From NCBI RefSeq assembly GCF_024139115.2, contig NC_085141.1:43025065-43089064 (forward strand): 64,000 bases of DNA. Reading direction: 5' to 3'. The position numbers were made by a program, and so were the translations under genes. This document shows positions 44,119 to 55,639 of this stretch, piece by piece (within the stretch, counting starts at the first letter, position 1; each line of letters begins with the position of its first letter). Below the pieces are notes generated by a model. It was given only the letters and a program-made list of their open reading frames with translations, was not told where the DNA came from and made no database searches. Source of the stretch: Armigeres subalbatus. Taxonomy: Eukaryota > Arthropoda > Insecta > Diptera > Culicidae.

Positions 44119-45290
44119 GAAGTGTACCAAGCGAATCGTGGCGTCATGCTCGTTTAGCTACACTAGTTTAGAGTTCGTTTGGCTACCCTCGTCTTCGCCT
44201 CAGCTCGTCTATAGAACCTACAGTGTCTATAATCTAGACTACTTTCCGATTTGGGTACAATATTTAGACCACTACCCGGGATGTGGATGGTCGTCGAGTA
44301 ACTGGATAATATTATTGAGTTCGCAAGCGAAAGGCAGAACATCATCAATGAAATGAAACAGAACCTGCTGGCGTTCGAGTCGTAAGGCAAGAACAGGACG
44401 CTTTTATCAGCCACCCGGGAGAAGCAAGAAGGCCGACAAAGGTGCCACAACTAAGGCCTTCTCCTTTCTTGGAACATTGGCTATGATGGCAGAAGAGGCG
44501 ATTGATTTTACCCTGACGGCCAACGAGGAAAATATTGCGCCTAACCAAAAACGGCTCAAGCAGCAAACCGGCGAAGGCGCTCAGCTCGCCAAGCAGTAGG
44601 CGATAGTCGGCCAAACGTCGTCTTGACAGAGCTGATCGGGATGTAGTGATGCCCGAAGGGCGTTGACCCGAGAAGGCGACTTCTCGGCCCAAAAAAGCGA
44701 AAGGCACCAACCAAACGCAAGTCGCCAGGCCGCAAGAGGGTACCTGTCGGCCAGTGCCATCGGCACTAGGGATCGAAAATCCCTGGCAGCTGGTCAGTAG
44801 CTCAAAGCGGAAGTCGAGCGCATCTCGATCCGCAAAAAAAGTTAAGGGCAGAGTAGAGGCCTTGCTGCTCAAAAACGATAAGCATAAGTACGCCGACGTC
44901 GATGCAGGCGACCGAAACGCTTTCGGCGCTGGAACAGGACGCACGAAGCGTCAGACGCATCAAGACTGGTGAAATGATCTTGGTGCTGAAACGTGGAGCT
45001 GGCGGGACTACTGGCCCAACCCTAGTAGCACACATGCTTCACATAGATTGCTGCAACTCATATGTGACCAGATTCAGTCACAATCAAGTTGCTGCAACCA
45101 TTTTTGTCTGACTTGTGCTTCTCGGGAAAAGATCTTGGATGACGGCGCCGAGGTGAGGTCGTTGGGGACGGAAGTGACCTTCCAGTGCAAGCAACTGGAC
45201 GAGATCACGAACGCGGACGACGTCGTCTCTGCCATCAGAGAGCAATGCAGTACAAAGGACGTCTATTTGGCACGCAGCTAGCATACCCTA
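44119..45290 (+). pseudogene. R1/LOA-like LINE ORF1 fragment
   Basis: Degraded plus-strand gag. It includes KNDKHKYADV, then DARSVRRIKTGEMILVLKRGA (about 44920-45005), an insertion of about 100 bp, and then REKILDDGAEVRSLGTEVTFQC and REQCSTKDVYLARS to 45280. It is homologous to the minus-strand ORF1 at 10722-11121, whose GADVRRIRRTRMGEMIL is the same motif. Several frameshifts. No ORF2 follows; a Juan-like element starts next. Confidence 0.7.
45013..45115. mobile_element. Small MITE inside R1-like ORF1
   Basis: It splits the gag motif between LVLKRGA and REKILDD. It contains agcacacatg, tcatatgtgaccagattcagtcaca and ttgctgcaacc, and ends near gacttgtgct. The same blocks in the same order are seen at 55494-55597 (agcaacacacatg, catatatgacc, tattgcaacc, gaattgtgctgct). 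Confidence 0.55.
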
Positions 45291-45581
45291 GTTAATGGAG
45301 CGAAGGATGTTGAAATGAGACCGCATCGTGCTTTCGTGCTGTGCGGTTCTTTCTCTCTTTGCGGAAGGAAGTTTTTAATACTACCCGAAGCTATTTTAAT
45401 TTCAACGGTGCTTCTTAGCGCTATTTGTACCCACTGATCCCGTTACGATCTTTGCAAGGACCCGTGCCTTCGTTTTACGTTGGACCCGTTTGCGGAAGTA
45501 AAATTCCGACAAGCGGTGGTAATCCTGCAGGGCCAACGTTCTGGGAAAAAACCTCTTAGAAGGTCACGTCTCCACGCTCAG

Positions 45582-46189
45582 CAATGAGCATTAATACAAA
45601 CAAGAGGAAGGGGGAGTCTCTGAATTCTCCACTTCCTTCAAAGAAACAAGGTTTCAAGACCGTCCTGCCAAAGCGCGGAAAAAAAAAGAAGGAAGCTGAA
45701 GAATTCAGATATTCCTTCTAACTCTAATATCGGAAATAATTCTTCTCCAATCGAACTGAGCAATCAGTTCGATTTGATTAATGATGAAATTGAGCAAATC
45801 GAATCTTCCTTTAGCCCAGGTGATTCGATTCATGCAAAGAAACAAAGAATTCCGCCAATTGTGGTATCTGTTGCCGAGTTTTCTGGCTTTCGGAATGAAA
45901 TCTTGAGTAACCTTCAGGGGATCAAGTTTTCATTTCAGATTGCTAGGAAGGGTGACTGCCGCGTTTTGCCGGGATCCTTTGACGATCGCAAACGTCTTCT
46001 TCAGTATTTAACTGAGAAGCGTCATAAATTCTTCACATACGACGACAAAACTGAGCGATTATTCAAAGTCGTCTTGAAAGGTCTCCCCAGTGATGACAAA
46101 TCACTGGATGAGATTAAAATTGAAATTTCTCAATTACTTGGATTTTCACCAGTCCAAGTAATTAAGATGAAAAAAAAATCATACTCTGG
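45582..46189 (+). pseudogene. Juan-like ORF1, N-terminal part
   Basis: ATG at 45582 gives MSINTNKRKGESLNSPLPSK. A frameshift near 45715 moves to the frame with RIPPIVVSVAEFSGFRNEI, GDCRVLPGS and FKVVLKGLPSDD. This is the RRM-like nucleic-acid-binding region typical of jockey ORF1. It is interrupted at 46190 by an inserted TIR element. Confidence 0.8.
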
Positions 46190-47392
46190 CACAGATAACA
46201 GACATACAGGCTAGAACAAATTTTACTCAAAAAACTGTGTAAATCAAAGTACGTTAGAATACTGACTGTGGCAATACGTCGTTTGGTGGCGCTAGGTGTC
46301 ATTCATGGAGTCATGCGTACCAGCTGTCACATTTCATCAAACAAATATTGCGCGCAAAATGAAACCAAGCTTGCCGCCTTTTCCAGCACGTGGTAACTGT
46401 TGATGTTTATTTTTCGTTCACTATGGAACCAACAAGGTCAAAAAACAAATTCTACAAAATGCATTTTATTCTCTCAAGCAAGTAGAGTTTACTACTCGTG
46501 CCACTTCTCAATTTCATATTGTTGAATAAATATATGTTCTTAATAATATGTTCAGATTACGATGAGTTAAAATTGTTTACTACTATTGAAAAGAGAGATA
46601 GTGTTCCAAAACAATTCACTGCCGGAAATGCGAGTTGGTTTCCTATGCATAAACCGAATGGAACGACTAGGCAGGGCATAAATGAATGGTAAAAAAAATC
46701 ATGAATATCCTTGAGCACACATTATGGCCGTTTTCATTCTTTTAGTGCTTCGCTGCTGGCTGTGACGATGACTGTGGCTGTGGCTGATGGAAGGGACAGT
46801 AAATATTGAAAAGAATTACAATAATGATAACACAGTCAAAGGTGGTTGCTTCTGTTCACCAACGAAACATCTCATCACAAAACAAACCATGCACTTCTTG
46901 AAGGCAGCAAAATCACTTGCGTTAGGGGCAAGCCAGAGTAAACGCGACAAGCGATTCGACGCGACGCGACTCACGGAAAAGAATAACAATCATCAACAGG
47001 CTGTCAAATTGCACTGTCGCGTCGCATCGCACGTCGCGTTTACTCTGGCTTGCCCCTAACGCAAGTGATTTGCCTCACGTAAAAGAATAACAATCATTAT
47101 CAACAGGCTGTCAAATTGCACTGTCGCGTCGCATCGCACGTCGCGTTTACTCTGGCTTGCCCCTTAGTGTGAGAATGAAACATCGCATATGGAATTGAAA
47201 CCAGTGTGATGAGAAGGATCTGTTGTTTATGTTTATGGTGGGTGGTGGCGCCTATAATGTTGACAGCTTCTTGATGAGAGAAACTTTGCGATGCCAGCGC
47301 CGCCACGAGATTGCCACTTGTGTTGCATTCCAAAATGACCGTTAAATTCCTTACACACGATTGAGAACGGACTTGTATGTCTGTTCTCTGTG
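46190..47392. mobile_element. 1203-bp TIR element of unknown superfamily
   Basis: The ends CACAGATAACAGACATACA and its near-complement (CACAGAGAACAGACATACA) are inverted. They are flanked by ACTCTGG at 46183-46189 and 47393-47399 (7 bp visible). No transposase is recognised; frames inside are short. It carries another foldback element at 46910-47071. A 7-8-bp duplication would suit hAT or P types, but the termini match neither clearly. Confidence 0.8.
46910..47071. mobile_element. Foldback MITE with duplicated right half
   Basis: The arms start AAATCACTTGCGTTAGGGGC and GCCCCTAACGCAAGTGATTT is at the far end; inversion continues over aagccagagtaaacgcg. The right half (caacaggctgtcaaattgcactgtcgcg...) is repeated at about 47077-47166, giving a partial tandem duplication. 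Confidence 0.75.
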
Positions 47393-47399
47393 ACTCTGG

Positions 47400-47810
47400 T
47401 ACTTCCCAGAGGGGCATTTCTCAAGAATTTTATTTAGTTCATTTTAACAAAAGTGAACTAAATAATATGAAAAGTTTGGAAAAGGCCTGTATTATGTCCC
47501 ATGTCCGTGTTACATGGGAACATTTCCGCAGGCCTGGGGGAAATTTCCAAAACCCCACCCAGTGCCGTAAGTGCCAAAAGTGGGGTCATGGAACCAAACA
47601 TTGTCACATGGATGCTAAATGCATGATTTGTGGTGGAACCTCTCACGCCAAGGACGCCTGCCCTGTGAGAGAAGATTCCAAAAAATTTAAATGTGCCAAT
47701 TGTGGGGGCAATCATAAATCCAATTTCTGGGAATGCCCTTCACGCAAAAAAGTTTTGAATTCCCGTGCAAAATTGATGGCGGAAAATTCCAATAGGGTCC
47801 CAGAAGATGA
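47400..47810 (+). pseudogene. Juan-like ORF1, zinc-knuckle part
   Basis: Continues ORF1 after the insertion: YLVHFNKSELNNMKSLEKA, then CRKCQKWGHGTKHC, CMICGGTSHAKDAC and CANCGGNHKSNFWEC, three CCHC knuckles in a row. The frame then passes without a clear ORF1 end into ORF2, indicating a deletion that removed the ORF1/ORF2 junction. Confidence 0.82.
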
Positions 47811-47819
47811 ATTATTCAA

Positions 47820-49552
47820 CTTCCCATCAGTTCATAATGTGCACATTGCCTGGTATTTTCATCAAAAGAGATCCAAATTATTTTATTTACCGAAATGATC
47901 GTCTTGACAGTGCCTGTGGTGGGGTCGCCATTGTCATTAATAGACGTATCAAACATAAATTATATTCTTCGTTTGAAACCAAAGTTTTCGAAACCTTGGG
48001 AGTTTCTGTTGAAACAAATTTTGGACAATTCTCTTTTATTGCTGCCTACTTGCCTTTCCAATGCAATGGGCAGCAAAGGAATTTGTTGAGAGCTGATCTT
48101 CAAATTCTAACTCGCAACAAATCCAAATTTTTCATAATTGGTGACTTCAATGCCAAACACCGTTCATGGAATAATGCTCAAAGCAATTCCAATGGTAAAA
48201 TTTTATTTGAAGATTGTTCTGCGGGATATTATACTATTCAATATCCCAATGGACCAACTTGTTTTTCTTCCAGTCGAAATCCTTCTACAATTGATTTAGT
48301 TTTAACGGATTCAAGTCAGCTGTGTGGCCAATTGGTAACTCATGCTGACTTTGACTGATCACCTTCCTGTGACGTTTGAAATCTCACAAGAAGCTCTATT
48401 TCTAATTATCATAGAGCTGATTGGGATATACATAAAAATAAAACGTATATCGATAGGAATTTTGATGTTGATACCAAAAGTGATATTGATAATACTCTCG
48501 TATCTTTGACAAATTTAATTGTCGAAGCCAGAGGCATTGCAATTTCTAAATGTGAAATTAAATTCAACTCCATTATTATTGACGACGATTTTCAGCTTCT
48601 GATCCGTCTTAAAAATGTGAGGCGAAGGCAATACCAAAGAACTCGCGATCCAGCGTTGAAAGTTATTTGGCCTTATTTGCGAAATTAAATTAAAAAACGT
48701 TTCGCTTTTCTGAGGAATACCAACTTTAACAATAATGTCTTGAAGTTGGATCAAAGTTCGAAACACTTTTGGAAATTAACGAAAATTCCTTCAAAAAAAA
48801 ACCTCAAAAGCTAATTCCAGCGCTTAAAGAGGGAAATCAAATTTTATTGGGAACTAATTTGAAGGAAGTGAGATTTATCACTAGAAAATTAAAAAATATG
48901 AAAGCCCCGGGTGATGATGGTATTTTCTACATACTTATCAAAAAACTTCCGGAGAGCTCTTAATCCATTTTGGTTAATTCATTTAATAAATATTTTCAAT
49001 TGGCATACTTCCTAGATAAATGGAAAAACGCAAAAATTGTTCCAATTTTGAAGCCGGACAAAAATCCAGCTGAGGCTTCTAGTTATCGCCCAATCAGTTT
49101 GCTTTCTTCAATAAGCAAACGGTTTGAAAAAAGTATTTTAAATAGAATGATGGTTCATATTAATGACAATTCTATTTTTGCTGATGAGCAATTTGGTTTT
49201 CGCCATGGGCATTCAACCACTCATCAGTTATTAAGAGTCCGAATTTAATTCGACTCAACAAATCTGAAGGATATTCGACTGGAGTTGCTCTTCTTGATAT
49301 AGAGGAAGCATTTGACATTGTTTGGCATGAAGGTTTGATTGTTAAATTGATTAATTTTAATTTTCCTCTGTACATTATTAAACTGATCCAAAATTATTTA
49401 TCAGATCGCTCACTGCAGGTAAAGTATCAGAATTTGAAATCTGTAAGAGCTGGTGTTCCCCAAGGCAACATACTGGGGTCCATATTGTATAGCATTGTTA
49501 CTTTTGACTTACCTGTTTTACCACCAGGGTGTCAAAAATCTCCTAAAACATG
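47820..49552 (+). pseudogene. Juan-like ORF2 (endonuclease and RT), truncated
   Basis: The endonuclease begins mid-domain: CGGVAIVINRRI, FIIGDFNAKHRSWN and STIDLVLTDSS to 48358. A one-base deletion near 48356 separates it from the DHLPVTFEIS motif. RT pieces follow with NMKAPGDDGI, IVPILKPDKNP, YRPISLLSS and QFGFRHGHSTTHQLL, then shifted frames through a decayed RAGVPQGNILGS (49450). The YADD active site is missing because the element ends at about 49552. Confidence 0.82.
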
Positions 49553-50200
49553 ACCATTTTATATGGAAATCATCGAATGACTTATAATTATTTCCGGGAG
49601 TGTTGTTGCTTAGTATTAACCAATATAACAAAACTGCCAAAATTGTGATTTGTCCTATTAGCAAATAGAAGCAGCTTAAAATGGTTTCTTCGACACCTAC
49701 ACGCATAATGAATCATACCGATGTCTAAAGACAATTTCGCCATTGCGATCTCCCGCGCATGCGATGCATCCGACCACGTGTTGATGCTGCAAAGCGACCT
49801 GGAGCGATCATCGTTGGATATTCCATACCTTGCCAATTTTCAATGGAACACCACCAAATACCATGGATAACAACGTCAGCAGAGAATGTGGGGTTCTATT
49901 TTTGGGGGCCGCGTCTCGCATGTTTTGATGACAAACACGCGAGAGAGTTGCGCGAACCGTTTGGAAGGATCGAAGAAAATCGGTACCGTCTGGCGCAGCC
50001 CTTGTCCGTCCCGTTGAGAAATCGAGCTGAGAGCATCGGTGCCCCACGGCCTATTCGTAATACATTCATCGGACGGAAAAGATGTGAAAATGTTACGGTC
50101 AATCGCGATGTGATGTGAAAAGTGATCGAGCAAAATTTGACCAATTTTGGGAATTTAATCTTGCGAGGAATTTCCGTCGATCAATCATTACGTCATAATT
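49553..50200 (+). promoter_or_regulatory. Upstream region/5' UTR of the zinc-finger gene
   Basis: Single-copy-looking, moderately GC-rich sequence from about 49700 to the ATG at 50201. It probably contains the promoter and 5' leader, but no clear TATA or initiator decides the start. A small frame inside 49759-50118 has no recognised similarity. Confidence 0.4.
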
Positions 50201-51404
50201 ATGTGCACCAAGAACCTGTCGTGCCCGTTGTGCTGTCAATCAATATTTCCGAACATCGATGCTCTACGATTAAGCCTGCTAAAAGTTACATCGCGACCAG
50301 TGAAATGTCCGATCTGCGCTGACGAGCTGCTAGGATTGGATAAGCTGACGATCCACCTTTTTGGGCATTCGATTCTGGGGAAGGATGAGACGAGCACAGC
50401 AGACTTGGATAAGAAGAAAATGGTAACAGGTGCGTTAAAGAATGTTCGTAAAACTAAGAAGGATTGCGTTCCAGGAAGCAGTGGGCAACAAAATATGACA
50501 CGAACCAACCAAAGGCAGCCAACGCAAATTAAAGTCAAATGCGACCTTTGTGGAGCCGAATTTCGCGACGAGAATTTGCTCAAAATGCATTCCTGTGTCT
50601 CACACGGAATTGGTGGAAATTCGGATGGAATGGAGCCACGGTTTCCATGCAACATGTGTTCAAAAACATTCAAGATGAAGGGCTCCCTCAAAATTCATAT
50701 GAGGGTCGTACACTTAGGATGTCCAAGGAAGAATTCGTCTAATACTAGTTGTACGAGTAGTAGTACTACAACGACAATTACGACCACTGCAGCGATACCT
50801 GTTTACCATGGTAGTGACGTAACTCAATGCAATCTGGCAGTACGTAGCACTGCAAATCCTACAACTGCCACTCCTCCGCCACTACATCCTATCCTACCTC
50901 AACCATTGATAATGACCCAACGATCGACACCTCATTCTCCGTTGCAGTCGGCAACGTCCCTCACGATTACTACTCCGAATAGCAGTGAACCTCAGATCAT
51001 CAAGATACTGGACCCACGGCAGTTGACCGAATATGTCTACGTAACAAATCAACAGTCCCAGCAACAACAACAACATCAGCTTCAACTGTCGCCACAGCCC
51101 CCGCCGTTGCAACAGCAACACGTTGTTGAACGTATCGTCGCTAACAGTACTCCGCCTAGCGTTCCTTCGCCACTACCCGCCACTCCTTCGCCAAGCTTTA
51201 GCAGCAGCATTGGTATTTGTGGAGCAGGGGGAGGTAGTTCCGTGCCTTCTCCTTCACAGCTGTCTCAACCGCCTACACCACAATCCATGAGTAACATCAA
51301 TTCTTACTCCAGTGACAGTAGCAGCAAACCGTGGGAATGCGATGTATGCTTGAAAAGCTTTACCACAAAATATTTCCTCAAAAAGCACAAACGGCTCCAC
51401 ACAG
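50201..51404 (+). CDS. C2H2 zinc-finger protein, exon 1
   Basis: ATG at 50201 begins MCTKNLSCPLC; the in-frame upstream sequence lacks a better start. An N-terminal CxxC (C8, C11) and a finger-like C36-C39...H52-H56 are followed by two C2H2 fingers (C114/C117...H130/H135 and C150/C153...H166/H171). About 190 residues of Ser/Thr/Pro/Gln-rich linker follow, with IKILDPRQLTEYVYV and a poly-Gln run. A finger, WECDVCLKSF...KKHKRLHTG, ends the exon at donor ACAG|GTCAGT. It is probably a nuclear DNA-binding regulator; the specific gene is not recognised. It has no transposase-like features. Confidence 0.85.
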
Positions 51405-51487
51405 GTCAGTCTGTGCCTATTGGCACTATTTATATACTGAATTGGTGAACCGTTGTCCCAATGTTTATCCTATCTCTTTTCTCGTAG

Positions 51488-51685
51488 GAGAAATGCCGTA
51501 TTCGTGTCACATCTGCGGTAAAGCATTTACGTTTCAGCAATCATACCATAAACATTTGCTCTACCATAGTGACGAGAAGCCGCATGCTTGCACGATCTGT
51601 GGACGAGCCTTCAAAGAACTTTCGACGCTGCACAACCACGAGCGGATTCATAGCGGAGAGAAGCCATTTTCTTGCGAAACTTGTG
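51488..51685 (+). CDS. C2H2 zinc-finger protein, exon 2
   Basis: The acceptor is tctcgtag at 51480-51487. The exon completes the linker TGEMPY across the junction and encodes two canonical fingers (CHICGKAFTFQQSYHKHLLYH and CTICGRAFKELSTLHNHERIH) joined by TGEKPF-type linkers. It then gives the first half of a third (CETC) before donor TTGTG|GTATGT. The intron that follows is 7310 bp and is largely made of transposons. Confidence 0.88.
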
Positions 51686-51699
51686 GTATGTACCTATCT

Positions 51700-52062
51700 A
51701 TTTTATTTTCAGACTGAGGACGGGAGTGGTCTCTGCAGTATATAGAAGTCGTCTCCATTCCGCTCGATCCATGGCTTCACGTTGAGCGCAGTCTACGGAA
51801 GGTCCGCAAGGTGCGAAGGTCCACTTGATCGATCCACCTTGCTCGCTAGGCATCTTACCTTCATATCTCTATCGAGAAACATTTTCACCTGGTTATTGTC
51901 CGGCATTCTGGCTACGTCCCAGCCCATTGCAAACGACCGATTTTCACGGTGTAAACAATGGATGGCTCTCCCAACAGCTGACGCAATTCGTGATTCATCT
52001 GCCTCCTTGTACCGTCTTCCATCTGCAACCCACCAACACTTTTCTTTTGAAGGCGTCCTCGT
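51700..52062 (-). pseudogene. RTE-like LINE 3' scrap in the zinc-finger intron
   Basis: Minus-strand pieces match the C-terminus of the LINE at 41195-42448: ADGRRYKEADESRI, a decayed WAGHVARM (GWDVARMPDNN) and VKMFLDRD, then RSSGPSHL. Multiple indels. Confidence 0.65.
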
Positions 52063-52066
52063 AGAG

Positions 52067-52235
52067 CAGCGGTTCTCAAACTGGGGTACATGTACCCCTG
52101 GGGGTACCTTCGCTGGCCCTAGGGGGGACCTCGGACAAAAATGCGTAATGGCGGACGTATTACAATTACAATCAAAACTCACTGATAATGTTTTGATAAT
52201 TGTGTATATATTATTTCAAAAATTTATATTATACG
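52067..52235 (+). mobile_element. hAT-like element end, truncated
   Basis: It starts CAGCGGTTCTCAAACTGGGG, followed by tacatgtacccctgggggtacc, a common hAT (Charlie-type) terminus. No matching right end is found before the next element begins at 52238. Confidence 0.55.
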
Positions 52236-52309
52236 TAGGGGGAAAGACGGCTTCGGCAGGTTTTGTTCTATTATTGTCAGGGGTTTTTGTCGACCAAATT
52301 TTATAAAAT

Positions 52310-53777
52310 TTGGAATATCCCTGAATTCCGCGCTCCTAAAAGGCCTGGATCAACTGTGCTCACTTTTCTCCATTCTTCTACAATTTCGGGAGCACCGTAT
52401 CGGTTTATGCGGCGATATCCGGGAAATGTTCCACCAGGTGCGAATACGGGAACAGGACCGACCGTGTCAAAGATTTTTTTGGAGAGATGAAGACGGAGAA
52501 ATAGCTACGTTCGAGATATGCGTCATGACATTTGGCGCTTGTTGTTCGCCGAGCAGCGCACTGTATGTAAAAAACCGTAACGCGGAAAGGTTCATCGCCG
52601 AAGCCATCCTGGAGCAGTGAACATCATCATCAAAAGTCATAACGTAGACGATATGTTGATAAGCGTGGAGCCGGAAGCAGAAGCCATCCAGTTAGCACAA
52701 CAAGTAAAATTCGTACATTCAAAAGAAGGGTTTGAAATCCGCAACTGGGTAAGTAACGCCCCTGTTATGCTATCGGCTTTGGGAGAAGGTGATATCAAAA
52801 TGAAAAACCTCGACCTGTCCGCAGAAGCTTCAACGGAGAAAGTTCTAGTCATGTGGTGGTGTACGGAGACCGATAAGTTCACCTTTAAAGTAGGCTGGAC
52901 GCGTTACGATGAAGCACTGTTATCTGGAGAGCGTAGACCGCCAAAACGAGAGATACTGCGTGTGCTATTGTGTATCTTCGATCCCCTCGGATTAATCGCA
53001 CACTTTCTCATTTTCTTGAAGATACTTCTACAAGAGGTGTGGCATTCTGGTGTTAAATGGGATGACGAAATCGGTGATCTTCTGTTTGTGAAATGGCAAA
53101 CTTGGCTACGCGTGTTACCTGAGGTTGAAAATGTTCAAATACCACGATGCTACTGTAGTCAGATGATCCACGGAGAACAAATAGAGCTACATACGTTTGT
53201 CGACGCCAGCGAAAACGGCTTCGCAGCCGTATCGTTCCTGCGTTTCTGTGGCGGCGCGCAAGTGAGATCCTTTCTTGTCGCAGCGAAAACCCGCGTCGCA
53301 CCGCTGAAGTTTTTATCTATCCCTCGACTTGAGCTGCAAGCTGCTATTCTTGGTGCACGATTGGCGCAGACTATAATCGACTCTTTGTCCATTCGAATCA
53401 CGAGACGTCTATTCTGGACCGACTCTCGGGATGTGTTGGGTTGGATCAATTCAGACCACCGACGATTCACACAGTTTGTTGCACACCGAGTCAGCGAGCT
53501 TCTAAATTCCACCGAACCATGCGAATGGCGCTGGGTTCCAACAAAGGAAAACGTAGCGGATGACGCCACAAAGTGGCAGACAAGGCCAGATCTATGCTCT
53601 AACAGCAGGTGGTTCAATGACCCGATATTTCTTGAACGGACTGAATCCGACTGGCCACAACAAATAGCCTCAAGTAAATCAACGCCGGAAGAACTCCGAT
53701 CCCATCTGATTGCACATATCTCTCGACGCCGTCTCCATCGTTACGCTATGAGGATTACTCCAATTGGAAAAGATTAA
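52310..53777 (+). pseudogene. BEL/Pao reverse transcriptase and RNase H
   Basis: The RT starts mid-domain near 52400 (IREMFHQVRIREQDRPCQRF, in a shifted frame) and carries HNVDDMLISV at about 52640, where BEL elements normally have YVDD: Tyr is replaced by Asn but both Asp remain. From 52617 the frame is open to 53777: LRVLLCIFDPLGLIAHF, RNase H with FVDASENGFAAV, IPRLELQAAILGARLA, FWTDSRDVLGWI and VPTKENVADDATKW. The 5' half of pol and gag are missing. Confidence 0.88.
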
Positions 53778-53797
53778 TCGTCGTAGTTGGACTACTA

Positions 53798-53991
53798 CAG
53801 TCAAACCTCCATGAGTCGATATTGAAGGGACCATCGACTCATGGACAAATCGAGATGAGGAATATGAAATTCGTGGAGAACTGTTTGAAGGGACCGTCAT
53901 AGTAACCCAGAAAATATTTTTTGATATGGAATAATTTGCTTCCATGAGTCGATATCGAGTCATAGAACATCGACTCATGGAGGTTTGACTG
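53798..53991. mobile_element. pogo/mariner-type MITE, 194 bp, in BEL pol
   Basis: The ends CAGTCAAACCTCCATGAGTC and its complement are perfect inversions, flanked by TA (53796-53797, 53992-53993). The catgagtcgat motif is repeated four times inside. It interrupts BEL pol between RNase H and integrase. Confidence 0.88.
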
Positions 53992-53993
53992 TA

Positions 53994-55480
53994 TTTCGTT
54001 TCTTGGCAAACTGTCGCCGAAAAAGGCAAAATCAACCAATTCGGACAGGTCCTCTGCACATGGAAGAGCTACAAAACGCAGAGGCAAGCATTATACGAGA
54101 AACTCAACAGCAAAAGTATCCGCAGGAAATTGCCGCTATAGAACAACACAAGCGTGTAGCAAGAAGCAGCCCAATTTTCAAATCAACGCCGTTTTTAGAC
54201 GGCAACAAAGTTCTACGGATGCGCGGCCGGACGTCGAACTGTGTCTTCATCAGCGAAGAAGCGAAAAACCCGATAATTCTTCCCCGTGACCACCACGTTA
54301 CCACATTGATCATATCCCACTATCACACTAAATACCACCACCTCAACCAAGAAACCGTGGTAAACGAATTACGTCAAATGTACTCCATCCCCCGAGTTCG
54401 CGTTTGCTGTGTCAACATTAGGAGAAACTGCCAACGTTGCAAAAATGAGCGAGCCACGCCCTCGCCTCCAATGGGGAGGTGCATCGAATGAACACAATGA
54501 CGTTTGAGCGGTGCGCTGTTTATATCGAGTTCATTCAAAATGAATTTCGGCACCGCTCAAAAGTCAAATAATGAACCTATGCACTGCCCCATAATGGCGG
54601 ATCTGCCTGGTGCAAGGTAGAACATTCACTCATGTGGGGATTGAATACTTTGGACCAATGGAAGTAGCTGTCGGACGCAGAGTTGAGAAACGATGGGGAA
54701 TGTTGGCCACTTGTATGGCTACTCGAGCAGTACACATTGAAGTAGCTCACTCGCTCAACACGCAATCCTGTGTGATGGTCATACGCAACCTAATTGCTCG
54801 ACGTGGTTTACCGCGGTACATTTATTGCGATCGTGGTACCAATTTCGTAGGGGCTAACGGAGAATTAAAGCGTGCTATGGAAGAACTAGATGATGAAGCT
54901 CTTATGAACGAATTCACCAGCACCGAGACTACCTGGTCGTTTAATCCGCCTTTGGCTCCACACATGGGTGGGAGCTGGGAGCGTTTAATTCGTAGCGTGA
55001 AGAATTCGTTGAGGTCATTGAAACTACCGCATCGACCATCAGACGAAGTTTTGCGCAATGCCTTGATCGAAATCGAGAATACGCTGAACTCCAGGCCACT
55101 TACGCACATTCCGATAGAGGCCGCTTCAGCTCCAGCTTTAACCCCTAACCACATTCTCCTTGGAAGCTCCAATGGAGTGAAACCGCTAACTACGCTCGAG
55201 AATTCTAATTCCATCGTACGTCAATGCTGGCGTTCTTCACAAATTATAGCCAACCAGTTTTGAAAGCGTTGGCTACTAGAATATTTGGCGGAGATAAAAA
55301 GAAGGACGAAGTGGTACTCCGACAGTATGCGGCCAGTGAAAGTTGGGGACATAGTTATCATTGTTGATCAGAAGTTTCCTCGCAATTGCTGGCCAAAGGG
55401 GAGGATCATAGCAGTTCGCTCGCCCCAGCCAAGACGGAGAGGTTCGATCAGCAACAGTTCGTACAACTGCTGGAGTGTAT
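53994..55480 (+). pseudogene. BEL/Pao integrase
   Basis: The N-terminal zinc region (ISHYHTKYHHLNQETV, then CCVNIRRNCQRCKNE) ends near 54475 at an inserted MITE. The core resumes at about 54600: FTHVGIEYFGPMEV has Glu where the first catalytic Asp is expected, CDRGTNFVGA supplies the second Asp, and GGSWERLIRS the Glu. The C-terminal part includes LTPNHILLG, a stop at 55261-55263, and then KVGDIVII...NCWPKGRI. The D-to-E change and stop mark it as inactive. Confidence 0.85.
54473..54590. mobile_element. 118-bp foldback MITE in BEL integrase
   Basis: The arms GGGGAGGTGCATCGAATGAA and its imperfect complement ending GTGCATAGGTTCATTATTTG are inverted, with gtttgagcggtgc/gcaccgctcaaa in the inner part. 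It splits PSPPMG from the following MADLPGAR. A short aatgg flank is shared, but the duplication is unclear. Confidence 0.7.
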
Positions 55481-55493
55481 GAGCGGCCGCGCG

Positions 55494-55597
55494 AGCAACA
55501 CACATGTTGTAAATCAGTTGATGATACCCATATATGACCAAATTTGGTCATATATGAGTTATTGCAACCAAATCAACGTGAATTGTGCTGCTAGGGC
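55494..55597. mobile_element. Small MITE with a 28-bp perfect palindrome
   Basis: 55529-55556 is an exact 28-bp palindrome (half-site CATATATGACCAAA). Flanking blocks agcaacacacatg and gaattgtgctgct are imperfectly inverted. It is related to the insertion in R1-like ORF1 at 45013-45115. Confidence 0.7.
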
Positions 55598-55639
55598 GGT
55601 GGTCTAGCTTGCTGTACTGGACGTCGATCGCGAAGAGAA

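Larger units (their letters stand above)
45319..49552 (+). mobile_element. Juan/jockey-like LINE, decayed
   Basis: The leader at 45319-45581 (GAGACCGCATCGTGCTTTCG and a pyrimidine tract) precedes ORF1 and then ORF2 (endonuclease, RT). The 3' end is lost at about 49552 in the RT. ORF1 is split by a 1203-bp DNA element. The jockey-group assignment follows from ORF1 with CCHC knuckles plus RT motifs LKPDKNP, SYRPISLLSS and EQFGFRHGHSTTHQL. Juan is inferred from overall style. Confidence 0.8.
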
